DNA from: Tiliqua scincoides
Lineage: Eukaryota; Chordata; Lepidosauria; Squamata; Scincidae
Assembly: GCF_035046505.1 (NCBI RefSeq)
Contig: NC_089824.1
Coordinates: 218,186,596 to 218,250,595 of the forward strand
Length of the DNA: 64,000 nt
Direction of reading: 5' to 3'
A program made the position numbers and the translations under genes. Under the pieces are notes generated by a model. The model worked only from the letters and a program-made list of their open reading frames with translations, had not been told where the DNA came from and made no database searches. Below are positions 45,519 to 56,379 of the stretch, piece by piece. Within the stretch, counting starts at the first letter, position 1, and the number at the start of each line of letters is the position of its first letter.

Positions 45519-45519
<1 letters not shown>

Positions 45520-45574
<55 letters not shown>
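45520..45574. repeat. (TAA)n microsatellite
   Basis: About 18 uninterrupted TAA units. An Asn-run open frame across it is an artefact. Confidence 0.97.
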
Positions 45575-45575
<1 letters not shown>

Positions 45576-46050
45576 GTTCCAATTGCTATAATACAAGAGA
45601 AAGTGTGTCCATTCAATACGTTACAAAAATGTCTTAAAATTGTACATCAGTACCAAAGGCATTATGAAATATTCTTTGGAGCAGGAACAAATGTGCAAAA
45701 AGCCAAGGCAAGAGAGCAAATGAAAGGAAGCAGAGATGCTGCCTTTGCTGTCAGAATGACGGCCCAAGATCTGATGCTTGACTGAGTGTGTGCGGTGAGC
45801 GGCGTGCAGTACAGTGGGCAGCAAAAACCCCCTTGGTGGACAAACCTAATACAACAGCAACTTCAACCTGCTGGGAAATCCATCAGAATCTATTGCACAA
45901 AAGAAAAGCCGTGCTAGATCAGGCCCAAAGGCCCTTTGCATCTTGAATCAAGCACTGAGCCACCTCGCTCGTTTCACACATGGGTTAGAACTGGGCAACT
46001 GCTAGCAGCAAGAACGGCTTGTCACACAGCAATTGTGGTGCAGTTCATCT

Positions 46051-46261
46051 CAGTGGCATACCTAGAGGGGGTGCAAAGCACTAAGTTTTGCAGGGAGCCT
46101 CACTGCCCATGCAAGGGGCCCCTCCCCCTTGGAGCCAGGCATTCTTCGTTTTGCTCCCCTGCCTGAAATGGCTCCAAAGGGAAGGAGTAGGGGCAGCTTG
46201 CACTCTGTGGTGAGGCTCCCTGCAAAACCTAGTGCTCTGCAATCCTTCTAGTTACACCACC
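46051..46261. mobile_element. Foldback hAT-like MITE, family 1 (copy 6)
   Basis: Starts CAGTGGCATACCTAGAGG and ends TCTAGTTACACCACC. The arms pair (GGAGCCTCACTGCCCATGC with GGTGAGGCTCC). The flanks match only partly. Confidence 0.8.
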
Positions 46262-46882
46262 GTTCCATTCCATCTTTCTTTTCCCCCTTGCTGGAAAAAT
46301 TGAAAATGAAGTTGCACACTTGGGTTCTCTTCTCAGCTGGGAAACATGGCCCTGATCCAACTTTCCTGGCAGAAAACAAAACATGACAACTGGTGGCCCA
46401 GTTGTGTACCCACTTCCCCATCCACACCAAAAGATTAATCTAGCCAGTTCAGTATCTAGCCAGTTCAATGACTCAAATGAACAGAACATTGTGACTAGAG
46501 ATGTGCGTTCACATGGGAGACAGCAACACATGTGGGAAGCTGCTTATGTGCCTGAATGCAGCTTGCTGGATAAGGGCTTTTTTTTTTCCCTAATTATTTT
46601 CAGTGTGTGACTAGTACTATCCTATTTTGGCATTGTAGTCCCAGGTTAGTCCACTTCCAAACTATTTACTAAAAAGAAGAGTGGGACGGAAAATTATGCA
46701 AGTGCCCTTTACTACATTCGATTTGCAGGTATCACGGTGTCAGTCTTTGGTGGGTTTTGTTTTTCTCCTTTCTTGCAATGTGGTTGAGGTAAGGGCTTAG
46801 TCTTGGGGTCCACAGGTGTGCAGTTTTTTATTTCAATCTTTGGAATAACAGGCTGATTTCACCTAAATTCCACTCTTTAGAT

Positions 46883-47246
46883 CGGTGGTTCCCAACCTTT
46901 AGAAGCCCGCGAACCACTGAGGCAAAACTTGGAATTGTCATGCACCACTTGTGGCTGTGAAGAGTCTGGTCTCCGCCATCTCTGGTGGTCCATCTCCCAA
47001 GCACTCCCCCATGGATTATTGGCGAGGATGGAGAATGGCCTGCCCAGAGCCATAGCTGACACTTCAACGGTTGTGGCTGTGGGTAGTCCATTCTCTGCCA
47101 TCTTTGGTGGACCACGGGAGATTGATCACTTCCAGTGTCTCACTGTGCAAGAAAAGATTTTTTTTTTTCCCCTGAGACCTGGCAGACCACTTCTCAGAGT
47201 CTCGCGGACCTCCTGTGGTCCCCAGACCACAGGTTGGGAACCAGTG
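46883..47246. mobile_element. hAT MITE with perfect TSD
   Basis: 364 bp from CGGTGGTTCCCAACCTTT to GGTTGGGAACCAGTG, with TSDs CTTTAGAT at 46875-46882 and 47247-47254. Related to 14345-15109. Confidence 0.95.
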
Positions 47247-47406
47247 CTTTAGATCAAGCTTCAAGTCATTTAACTCCTACAGTGTAAAACAAGGAATGCT
47301 GCCTCCACTGCTTCGGACTAGAAACCATCCTTCACATCGCATGAAGACCTAGACCTTTGTAGAAATCGGTCTCATGCTCACTGAGCTAACAAATCAACGT
47401 CAAGGC

Positions 47407-47986
47407 CAGGGGTGGTCGAACAGCGGCTTGGGAGCAGGGCTGGCTTTGGCCCGATTGGGCCCGATTTGGCTCCATGCTTGGGGGCCACTGCTCTGTGGCA
47501 GAGAGCAGGTTGCCACAGTTACAGCTGGCACCTCGCTCAGTGACTGACGCTCCAGCATGGAATCCTCCATGCCAAGGCATTGCAAGGGGTGCGCAGTGAG
47601 TGAAGCATTAGTGCTGGGCGGCCCTCCCACCTGCTCCTGTGTGTGACTGGCTGGAAATCAGGTCCCCAGAAGCAGTTGGTGGTGACACCATCACGTCACA
47701 TGGGGTTCTTTGATATATAATGTGCCACTCACAGAAAGATGTTGGATGAGCGCTTTTTTTTTTTTTACATCACAATTAATATAAAAGGTAAGTAACAAAT
47801 TTTCAAGCTTTATAATAATAATTTACCAGGTATAAACTGAGAGTCCACCGGATTAAAACATAAGGTTAATGTTCATGGTGAGTAAATACATGTAAGAATG
47901 TAAATACTTCTTTAAAAATTGCAGCTTTCATACATCTGAAGATTATTGTATGTGGGTTTTACGTTAAGCACTTTCGACCACCTCTG
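47407..47986. mobile_element. hAT MITE
   Basis: 580 bp from CAGGGGTGGTCGAAC to TTTCGACCACCTCTG. The TSDs GTCAAGGC and GTCTAGGC match at 7 of 8. Contains a poly-T run near 47755. Confidence 0.92.
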
Positions 47987-47994
47987 GTCTAGGC

Positions 47995-48810
47995 TGTACA
48001 ATTTCAGAAACTTCAGTGCAGGTGTGGAGGCTGACAGAACTATGTCATCCATATGAATTTGGGGGGGGGGGTGTCTTCATATAGTTGTAATGGTTGTAAG
48101 AATGACTGTAAGCCACCACAATGTGTGGTAGAAAGGTGGTGCAGAAATTTTTAAATAAGTAAATAGGAAACTAGCAAGGGAGGGAGATGAGGCTAGAAGA
48201 CTAATGGCCCAGTCCTGCCCTCAGCCAGTCTGCAGGGTGCAAAGTACCCCTCTGGCTGCTCTCTGGCCCCCTATAGGCCTACTCAGATGTATGCCAGCCT
48301 TTGTGTTGGCGTGGACTTGTTCAGGAAAGGAGGGTATCAGGCCCAGGATAGGGGCTCCAGATTCCACAGACACCACTGCCACTGAGATCTGCCCCATTCG
48401 ATCTGTCTGCCCCACCCCAGACCAATCTGTCTGCAGTGCCACCATGACCACACTGATGGCCAGTATGTGCAGTGCCACTGCCAGTGCGTGGCATCCCAAC
48501 GTTTACATCAGTGCCCATGGCCTACAGATCCTTACAGAGGCAACCACAATTGTGGATCCCGTGGTATGCAGGCAGACCATGGGATCTGCTGTGTATCACA
48601 TGGATAGGATTCGACCATAACCCTTTCAGAAACTTTTCTCTTACATAGTTTGCAACATGTTCTGTGGATATATTTTAACAGAAGAGCATTTCGTCATTAT
48701 CAGCCCCCATTTGCAGTCTGGAGTGGCATAGCCCAGGCACAGGTTTACTGTAGCACAGAGAAATGGGCCAAAAGACTCCTATCCAGGTGTGGGATTTATT
48801 CACACAGCAC
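47995..48810. other. Unassigned, partly mid-repetitive
   Basis: The stretch at 48205-48610 resembles 57660-58205 and 19640-19850 in word content. A poly-G run lies at 48061. No gene recognised; a 138-codon plus-strand open frame lacks domains. Confidence 0.3.
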
Positions 48811-49047
48811 CAGTGGCATAGCTAGAGGGGGTACAAAGCACTAGGTTTTGCAGGGAGCCTCACCGCAGCATGCAAATGGCCCCTCCCCCTTGGAGCCATT
48901 CCAGGCGGTGGAAGCAAAAAGGAGGCATACACCTCCGCTTTGCTCCCCCTGTCCAGAATGGCTATGAAGGGGAGGGAACCCCTCGCATGCTGTGGTGAGG
49001 CTGCCTGCAAAACTTGGCGCTTTGCACCCCCTCTAGCTACGCCACTG
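48811..49047. mobile_element. Foldback hAT-like MITE, family 1 (copy 7)
   Basis: 237 bp from CAGTGGCATAGCTAGAGG to CTAGCTACGCCACTG. The flanks CACAGCAC and TGTAGCAT differ only by transitions. A clean example of the full foldback. Confidence 0.9.
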
Positions 49048-49204
49048 TGTAGCATTGCTTGCATCTTTGTGCTGACTAAAATTGTGCTGACCTTAGGCAA
49101 AACCCCACCAGGACTTATGTGGTGCTGGCCCCATGGAAATCAGTAACAGTAGTGGAACAAGGGGCAAGTTTGCATCACTTCTACTATGCATTTGGACTGT
49201 AGCT

Positions 49205-49440
49205 TCCAGCCCCAATTCACAATGCTGGTTTTAGTCTTAAAAGCTCTCAGGGCGTGGGACCTGCACATCTCTGAGATTACCCTTCTGTGGGTGACTCTCT
49301 CCACTGCTTGAAAGTGTATAAGGACCCTGGTCCAAACAACCAGGATCAGGAACATGGCAAGAAGCAAAGCCTTTGAGGCTCTGGAATAAGTTCCCTAAAA
49401 GAGATACGGCAGTGCACCTCCTCCTTCAGAAAACCATGCC
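49205..49440 (+). mobile_element. Old L2-like LINE 3' coding remnant
   Basis: Broken translation gives F-T-M-L-V-L-V-L-K-A-L-R, then K-A-F-E-A-L-E, and in another frame L-W-N-K-F-P. This parallels F-K-A-L-Y and L-W-N-S-L-P of the L2 at 61.7 kb. Confidence 0.45.
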
Positions 49441-49498
49441 AAGCCTGACTGCTCAGGCAGGCTCTGAAGACCAGAACTGTGGTAGAAGAGGCTGGGAC

Positions 49499-49640
49499 AG
49501 TGGCATAGCTAGAGGGGTGCAAAGCAGTGTTTTGCAGGGAGCCTCAAGGCAATGTGCAAGGGGCGCTTCTCCCTCCCCTTCGGAGCCATTCTGGGCATGG
49601 GGGACCAAAACAGAGGCATACGCCCCTTGCACATTGTACC
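49499..49640. mobile_element. Half of a family-1 foldback MITE
   Basis: CAGTGGCATAGCTAGAGGGG through the left arm and central spacer (GGACCAAAACAGAGGCATAC). The right arm is missing. Confidence 0.75.
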
Positions 49641-50471
49641 CTGTGCACATGTGCAGAGCTACATCCTGCCATAGACTGCTGCTCATAGAAGATACAATCT
49701 TTGTGTGTGTGTGTCCCCAAATTCTAACCTTAGTGGCAACACCTGATCATACGCTGTTCTTGTTCAATGTTTAATTTCCCTAGTAGGTTGTGTCTCTTTC
49801 CTCTTGCAATGCAAAGGAAAAATGTATGCAGCATTCCTCTTGTGCATGATTCACAGCCCTGATGAGAGACAATGTATAGGCAAGAACACAGCATGAACAA
49901 GCAGGTTTCTTTGCCTTCACAAATGAGCTTTTCCATCTCTTCTTATAAATTAGGAAACAGCCTCATGTTTTTGCTTTCTGGTGAAGTATTATTTGTGGAA
50001 AAGTATAGAAAAGCCGTCAGATGCAGCATTCTCAAAAAGACCAAAAAGGTTCTCTCTCTTTCTGTCCACTTACACAGCCTAGAGCCACAACAGACAAATG
50101 ATGTTTATGTTATTTGACGTTGTCAATGAAATACTTTAATTGCAGGCTGATTATGTTAACAACGCACTTTGGAAATACGAAAGATTCCACAATGTTGCTT
50201 CTTCTGGGAATTGTTTTTTAAAAGAGAAGAGGAAATGGACTAAAAGATGCTTGAAATGTATTGGGGGAAATGCAAAATGCATTTCAATGCATGACCTTTA
50301 CAGCGGTACAGAAACACATATTGATGCTTGTGATTTGCTAACTCACAACAGCACGGTTTCCCCTCATCAAGAAACATCAAGTTCATTTGAGTTTTCATAA
50401 TCAAGGGAACTTCTTATAATCGGGTTTTCTGTGCCCAAGTTATACACTAACAGCCCAATCCTAACTGAAGG
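49641..50471. other. Unassigned; short TG repeat at 49701-49714
   Basis: No gene or element recognised. A short plus-strand open frame at 50140-50400 is Cys-containing but has no clear motif or flanking splice logic. Confidence 0.3.
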
Positions 50472-50645
50472 CCCAATCCTATCCAACTTTCCAGGGCTGA
50501 TGCAGCTGGGTCAGTGGGGCACACACTGCATCCTGTGGGGGGGGGGGCAATCACGGAGGCCACCTTAAGTTAAGGGAATGTTTGTTCCCTTACCTCAGGG
50601 CTGCATTGTGGCTGCATCAACACTGGAAGGTTGGGCAGGATTGGA
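50472..50645. mobile_element. Foldback MITE, family 2
   Basis: CCCAATCCTATCCAACTTTC at the left pairs with GGAAGGTTGGGCAGGATTGG at the right. GGCTGATGCAGC and GCTGCATCAACAC extend the arms. A second copy lies at 56206-56379. Confidence 0.7.
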
Positions 50646-51505
50646 CACTAACCCCCTTCCTGCCGATGCAGCTGTACCAACAGCGTACAAACTGGATCTT
50701 GCAGAGGGGGCAGCTGCGGAGGTCTCTTCAGGGGAAGGGAACTTTCATTCCCTTACCCTGGGGCAAGTCTCCGCTGCCCAAATGAGCCTCCTCAGATCTG
50801 TGCCAGCCATTTTGCTGGTGCAGAACCAAGGAGAGAAAAGGAGAGAGGGCTAAGACTGTGGCTAGAATCTGGTTACTCTGGTGCTACTGAGATCCCTCCC
50901 TCCCTCCCTCCTCATTTCGTTTTCCACCTGCTTCTCCCTCTCCAGAACCTCCCCTGTTCCTCTCCATCCCCATCCGGTTCTTCCCACCGCCTGCGCCCCA
51001 CACTGGCTTATTTGTCCTCCTGCTACAGCAAGGGGCCCCCATCACAACTGACATTTGCAGCAGTGGTTCCAAAACAGTAATCCGCAGCATGCAAAGTTGC
51101 GTTCTGTTGTTGTAAAGCCCTACGTAGGACTGGGCTGTACAACGTGATGGGCATCTTGAGTTTTCTCCAATAATCCTTACGTTCTGACCATCATTTTGAC
51201 ACTTTCCGACCCTCACCTCACCATTCACTTCACCTTGTGGTTGTGGTGTTGCCCTTCTTTTCCTCACCTGCTCGGGAGACAATCACTCTCTCTAAGGGTT
51301 GATCTTCTACTAATTTCGTTTTACTATCCCATCCCACCTCTGCCTTGTTACTTCCACTATCTGATTGGTAAAGGGTATTTCTACCTTCACGTAAATTGCC
51401 AGAACAATATTAGCAATTAAAATATTCGGACAGATTTTGAAAACTTCAAAAGAGATGTAACAGAAGTAAACTGAGCAGCTGCAGGTCTGCCAGAAGAAAT
51501 CAAGG
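50646..51505. other. Unassigned intergenic
   Basis: A pyrimidine-rich stretch around 50895-50990 (complement purine-rich). No gene recognised. Confidence 0.3.
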
Positions 51506-51795
51506 TGGGTCCATCCAGCCCAGCTCCCTGTTTTCAACAGGGGTCAATCAGATGTTCCCAAGAAGCCCACAAGGAGGGGACAGCCCTCCCAGCAACTGCC
51601 TTCCAGCAACTGGCAATCAGGGACATGCTGAGACATGTGATGACCTCGCCCATGGAGGCTCCATTTAGCTATCATGGCCAGCAAAACTTTCTGCCCTTCG
51701 TGAATTTGTTTAATCCCCCTTTAAAGCTATTTCTGCCAGCTGCCATCACACCACTTTGTGGCAATGAAATTCCATGAGTTGACTCTGCATTGTGC
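51506..51795 (-). mobile_element. Old CR1-like 3' fragment, antisense (different subfamily)
   Basis: CCAGCCCAGCTCCCTGTTTT and CAATGAAATTCCATGAGTTG resemble the complement of the CR1 3' UTR and the W-N-S-L/P-Q region of an older subfamily. Assigned by layout rather than close identity. Confidence 0.5.
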
Positions 51796-51989
51796 AACCT
51801 ACTACCTATCAACTTCCCCCTTACAACCAACAGCTATTTTGCTTCCTGTGCTTCTTTTGTGTACATAAGATGGTGGAGCATAGATGTCTTAAGATCACCT
51901 GGTGAACCAGCAATTCTTAGTTCAAATCTTGCCTCTGTCATAAACACACTAGGCCAGCGATTTTCAACATTTCTCTTCTCACCAACCAG

Positions 51990-53237
51990 TGGCGTCACTA
52001 GGTTTCGTGTCACCCGGTGCAGGATGCCAGCGCGTCACTCCCCCATGCAGTGGGCGGGGCAACACCCCAGGTGGTGGGTGTGGTGATGTACCATCACTCC
52101 GCCCCCACTGGTTTTTTAGCTGTACCTTTTGATAGAACAAAGAAAGAACACATTCTGCATGAAATTACGCATTGATTGATATATAACATGATGGTATTAT
52201 TCCTCCAAACTGTGATTTTAGTGATTTTGGTCACTAGTGGTGTCACACACACACACACCCCAGGGTGTCAACTTACTAACACCTTATTGCAGCAGTTCTC
52301 AAACTTTTAGCACTGGGACCCACTTTTTAGAATGACAATCAGTCCAAGACCCACCAGAAGTGATGTCATGGTGGAAGTGACATCATCAGGCAAATTAAAA
52401 TAAATAAGTCTAAATAATTAAAGTAAAACAAATAATTAAATAAGCAGAAGCCAGCCCTGTTCCACTGAGTGAATTTCCTCTGTAGCCTGCTTGCAATAAC
52501 ACCCTCTTTTCCAAAACCAGTAAGGTTTTCAGTCCCACCCAGTGCCCAGTTCAATTTAAGAACTTCTGTTTAAACCAGATCACTGTCAAGATCCACCTGG
52601 CTTTGCAAGTCTCAAAAACGTTCACCTTATTAGCTGAAGCCTCTGTTTTGATCCTTTTTAGTAGCGGGGGGGGGGGGAGGCTGCCTTCTGGAGCACTTGT
52701 TTAGGTGCAGGTCCATAGGTTCAGGGCCATTCTGGTAGCCTTGCACGCTCCTTCACCTGATCTTCCACACCAGCCAATGCACATTTGCTTACTTGCAAGT
52801 AAACGCAACCGTGAGGCTTAGTTTCGCTTTCCATAGGGCTCACTACATTCATCTGCTTGCAGGGAAGGACTTCCTTCTCAGGTGTTATTGGGGGCTGCAT
52901 TCATTGGATCAGGACCATTCTGGTGTCGTTGGATTCCTCTCAGCCTGCCCTTTCCAATGGATTAAGGCAAGTTCACCTACTCACGAGTGAAAACGCGATA
53001 CAGTTCACTTTCACTTTCCATAGAGATCCATGCATTTTTGTTCTCCAGTTTTTTGACCATAACTTTTTGATAGAAAGGAGATATTTCACTCTGGTTTTTT
53101 GCATTGCTTTCTGCTCGAAATTCCACATCCAACTGTATATAATATGATGGGGTTACTCCTAACCATCACAGTTTTAGCGTGTCACCCCCCTGTGCGCATC
53201 ACCCCCCTGGCCTGCACCCCCCTAGCGACGCCACTGT
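51990..53237. mobile_element. hAT-like element with CAGTGGCGTCACTAGG ends, nested
   Basis: Left end CAGTGGCGTCACTAGGTTTC, right end CCCCTAGCGACGCCACTG. The flanks TCACCAAC and TCACTGAC match at 6 of 8. Inside, a Charlie-like hAT end begins at 52295 (CAGCAGTTCTCAAACTTTTA), and repeated TTCGCTTTCCATAG-like stretches occur near 52825 and 53010. Confidence 0.75.
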
Positions 53238-53292
53238 CACTGACACCTATGGTCAGTGAGACCTCTATGGTCTTCACCTCTTGTGATGTCAC

Positions 53293-54556
53293 CAAAGGTT
53301 ACTGAAAAAACTCCACAGTCAGGGAATTAGAGGACAGGTCCTCTCCTGGATTGAGAACTGGTTGGAGGCCAGGAAGCAGAGAGTGGGTGTCAATGGGCAA
53401 TTTTCACAATGGAGAGAGGTGAAAAGCGGTGTGCCCCAAGGATCTGTCCTGGGACCGGTGCTTTTCAACCTCTTCATAAATGACCTGGAGACAGGGTTGA
53501 GCAGTGAAGTGGCTAAGTTTGCAGATGACACCAAACTTTTCCGAGTGGTAAAGACCAGAAGTGATTGTGAGGAGCTCCAGAAGGATCTCTCCAGACTGGC
53601 AGAATGGGCAGCAAAATGGCAGATGCGCTTCAATGTCAGTAAGTGTAAAGTCATGCACATTGGGGCAAAAAATCAAAACTTTAGATATAGGCTGATGGGT
53701 TCTGAGCTGTCTGTGACAGATCAGGAGAGAGATCTTGGGGTGGTGGTGGACAGGTCGATGAAAGTGTCGACCCAATGTGCGGCGGCAGTGAAGAAGGCCA
53801 ATTCTATGCTTGGGATCATTAGGAAGGGTATTGAGAACAAAACGGTTAGTATTATAATGCCGTTGTACAAATCTATGGTAAGGCCACACCTGGAGTATTG
53901 TGTCCAGTTCTGGTCGCCGCATCTCAAAAAAGACATAGTGGAAATGGAAAAGGTGCAAAAGAGAGCGACTAAGATGATTACGGGGCTGGGGCACCTTCCT
54001 TATGAGGAAAGGCTACGGCGTTTGGGCCTCTTCAGCCTAGAAAAGAGACGCTTGAGGGGGGACATGATTGAGACATACAAAATTTTGCAGGGGATGGACA
54101 GAGTGGATAGGGAGATGCTCTTTACACTCTCACATAATACCAGAACCAGGGGACATCCACTAAAATTGAGTGTTGGGCGGGTTAGGACAGACAAGAGAAA
54201 ATATTTCTTTACTCAGCGCGTGGTCGGTCTGTGGAACTCCTTGCCACAGGATGTGGTGCTGGCGTCTAGCCTAGACGCCTTTAAAAGGGGATTGGACGAG
54301 TTTCTGGAGGAAAAATCCATTATGGGGTACAAGCCATGATGTGTATGCGCAACCTCCTGATTTTAGGAATGGGTTAAGTCAGAATGCCAGATGTAGGGGA
54401 GAGCACCAGGATGAGGTCTCTTGTTATCTGGTGTGCTCCCTGGGGCATTTGGTGGGCCGCTGTGAGATACAGGAAGCTGGACTAGATGGGCCTATGGCCT
54501 GATCCAGTGGGGCTGTTCTTATGTTCTTATGTTCTTATGTTCTTATGTTCTTATGT
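53293..54556 (+). mobile_element. CR1 LINE, 5'-truncated, near-identical to the 34.6-kb copy
   Basis: 1.26 kb. It starts inside the RT domain (equivalent to about 35940 of the longer copy) and runs to the 3' end, finishing with five TTCTTATG-type units (54515-54556). Only scattered single-base differences separate it from the other copy, so both are very young. Confidence 0.95.
53362..54339 (+). CDS. CR1 ORF2p C-terminal part, uninterrupted 325 codons
   Basis: Contains G-V-P-Q-G-S-V-L-G-P, the catalytic F-A-D-D-T-K-L-F and the complete C-terminal domain to G-Y-K-P. The upstream RT motifs and endonuclease are lost by 5' truncation, so it is not a functional gene. It differs from the 34.6-kb copy at a handful of residues (for example Gly for Asp after R-V, Ile for Val in M-L-G-I-I). 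Confidence 0.9.
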   Translation: MEARKQRVGVNGQFSQWREVKSGVPQGSVLGPVLFNLFINDLETGLSSEVAKFADDTKLFRVVKTRSDCEELQKDLSRLAEWAAKWQMRFNVSKCKVMHIGAKNQNFRYRLMGSELSVTDQERDLGVVVDRSMKVSTQCAAAVKKANSMLGIIRKGIENKTVSIIMPLYKSMVRPHLEYCVQFWSPHLKKDIVEMEKVQKRATKMITGLGHLPYEERLRRLGLFSLEKRRLRGDMIETYKILQGMDRVDREMLFTLSHNTRTRGHPLKLSVGRVRTDKRKYFFTQRVVGLWNSLPQDVVLASSLDAFKRGLDEFLEEKSIMGYKP

Positions 54557-55312
54557 ACTTCCAGTTTTCAGGAGACTCTTCCAGGTTCTGCAGCTGTTTC
54601 TAGGACAGCTGTCTGTACTAACAAATTGTCCCTTTGCCAGCTCTGATAGTGGAAGATGGACAATTTATTACTATAGACACTTGCCCTAGAAACAGCAGAG
54701 TTTTTCAGCAATTCAACTATGGGCTCAAAACTCTGGTTTCATGGCACACCCATGTGCTTCGGCACACCGGTTGAAAATCAGTGCACTAGGCTGTCCACAA
54801 ATCACTCTTCCCTTAGTCTCAGACCCCTCATCTGTAATGTGGGAATAAGAGTGGCCTGCTCTATGCAACATTTTTACTTCTTGTAAAGACGACTGCGATG
54901 TTTGTGAAGCCCTTTGTATACTCGGAAGTGTTCCATGGATTGTAAGAATTAGTATTAGACATTTCAATTCAGCCTGTACCACTACATTTAACAGAAACAT
55001 TTTGCTGGAGAAGATATGACACATGGTGACATCACATCCAGTTAGCGTATCAGCATTACCTGTCACAACTAATGAGCTTAATACTGTAAAATGAGCTTTC
55101 CAGGACTTTTCAGTGGGAAAGGGGGGTCATGATTGACATTGTCTCAGAATGAAGAGGGGTAAAAAAAAGAACTGCAACTAGAAGACCCTGTCTCCCTTTA
55201 GTCATAGTGGTAAGCAACAGAACATCAACAGCTGTAATGCACCAACAGTTCAACGGTCCAATGTATTTATATGCAAGTGTTCAATCTGTCACCAAAAAGA
55301 GCATCTCTCCAG

Positions 55313-55481
55313 CAGGGATGTGCAGTGGGTGGGGAGGCAGGTAAGGCAGAGACTCCCCACTGCTTCGAAAAGCACTGCCGCTGTGGGGTACTTGCACACC
55401 CCCCATAGTGGCAGCGCTTTTCAAAGGACTCCAGGGGGGAGTCTCTGCCTCACCTGCCTCCCCACCCACCGCACGTCCCTG
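55313..55481. mobile_element. Near-perfect palindromic MITE, family 3
   Basis: 169 bp from CAGGGATGTGCAGTGGGTGG to CCACCGCACGTCCCTG. The arms pair (GGCAGAGACTCCCC with GGGGAGTCTCTGCC). The flanks CTCTCCAG and CCCTCCAG match at 7 of 8. No coding capacity. Confidence 0.88.
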
Positions 55482-55489
55482 CCCTCCAG

Positions 55490-56205
55490 CTATACAATGA
55501 CTACAACCAGTTATACAAGGAATTTAACTTCACTATTCGTGAGCAAAAACTTTTAAAGAGGAAGGCCGAGTGTGAGCTTGCTGGTCTAGAGTTTATTTCA
55601 TCAGACTTGAATCAGCATTGATATTGGCTAACTCTCTACAAGCAGTGTCTACAACATGTGTGATGTCGTGCAACCCTTGCCTATAAGGGTCAGCTGTGCA
55701 GACTCCTGCCACATCTGTAAGTGTGTTGACCTGTTAGTGGATGTCATTTGTATCGATTTACTTAACAGACACTTATGGAATATCTTCATTCATTTTGAAA
55801 AAGGTCACTTTGCAATATAGTCCACCCTTTAAATTGGGGAAGGGCACCTTCAGATCCAAGCCTGAATTATTTTTGCTGCAAAATAAAACGTCTTTTACCA
55901 GAGCTCCTCATCTAGGCTGTCATCCTTTTATTATGTGCACTTTTCTTATCAGTCTATTAAGTTCATCCCTTTTTGCCAGTACAGTCTCATAAAAATCCTC
56001 ATCGTGAAACATCGTGCCAGTACAGTCTCATAAAAATCCTCATCGTGAAAATACTAGAATCAAGAGCAAAAATATCCACCTATTATGTGTCTCTTTTATA
56101 TGACCAACTCCTCTGGGACTACTAAATCAACTTCAGTTGGGCAACCAGATTGAAGAGTGGAAGGAAGTGGGAACTGTGTGCTGACAAAGGATAGTAGAAT
56201 AGGGG
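55490..56205. other. Unassigned; contains a 36-bp direct repeat
   Basis: The words GTGCCAGTACAGTCTCATAA and AAATCCTCATCGTGAAA are duplicated in tandem at about 55975-56049. No gene recognised. Confidence 0.4.
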
Positions 56206-56379
56206 CCCAGTCCTATCCAATGTTCCAGTGCTGATGCAGCCATGCCAACAGGACCTAAGCTGCATCCTGTGGTGGGGGGAACAGTCATAGAGGGCTGCTC
56301 AAGGTTGGGGAAAGTTTGTTCCTTTACCTCTGGGTTGCACTGAAGCTGCATCAGCCCTGGAAAGTTGGACAGGATTGGG
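56206..56379. mobile_element. Foldback MITE, family 2 (second copy)
   Basis: CCCAGTCCTATCCAATGTTC at the left, GGAAAGTTGGACAGGATTGG at the right. Same layout and size as 50472-50645. Confidence 0.7.

Larger units (their letters stand above)
51955..54783. mobile_element. hAT MITE blown up by nested insertions, perfect TSD
   Basis: Outer ends CAGCGATTTTCAACATTTC (51955) and GGTTGAAAATCAGTG (to 54783), with perfect TSDs CACTAGGC at 51947-51954 and 54784-54791. The interior is taken up by another hAT-like element starting at 51990 and by a CR1 at 53293-54556. Its own DNA is perhaps 300 bp. Confidence 0.9.

Noticed and set aside
45516-45785. Protein with an Asn run
   Set aside because: The frame is a (TAA)n microsatellite read as AAT codons, followed by sequence without any recognisable domain.
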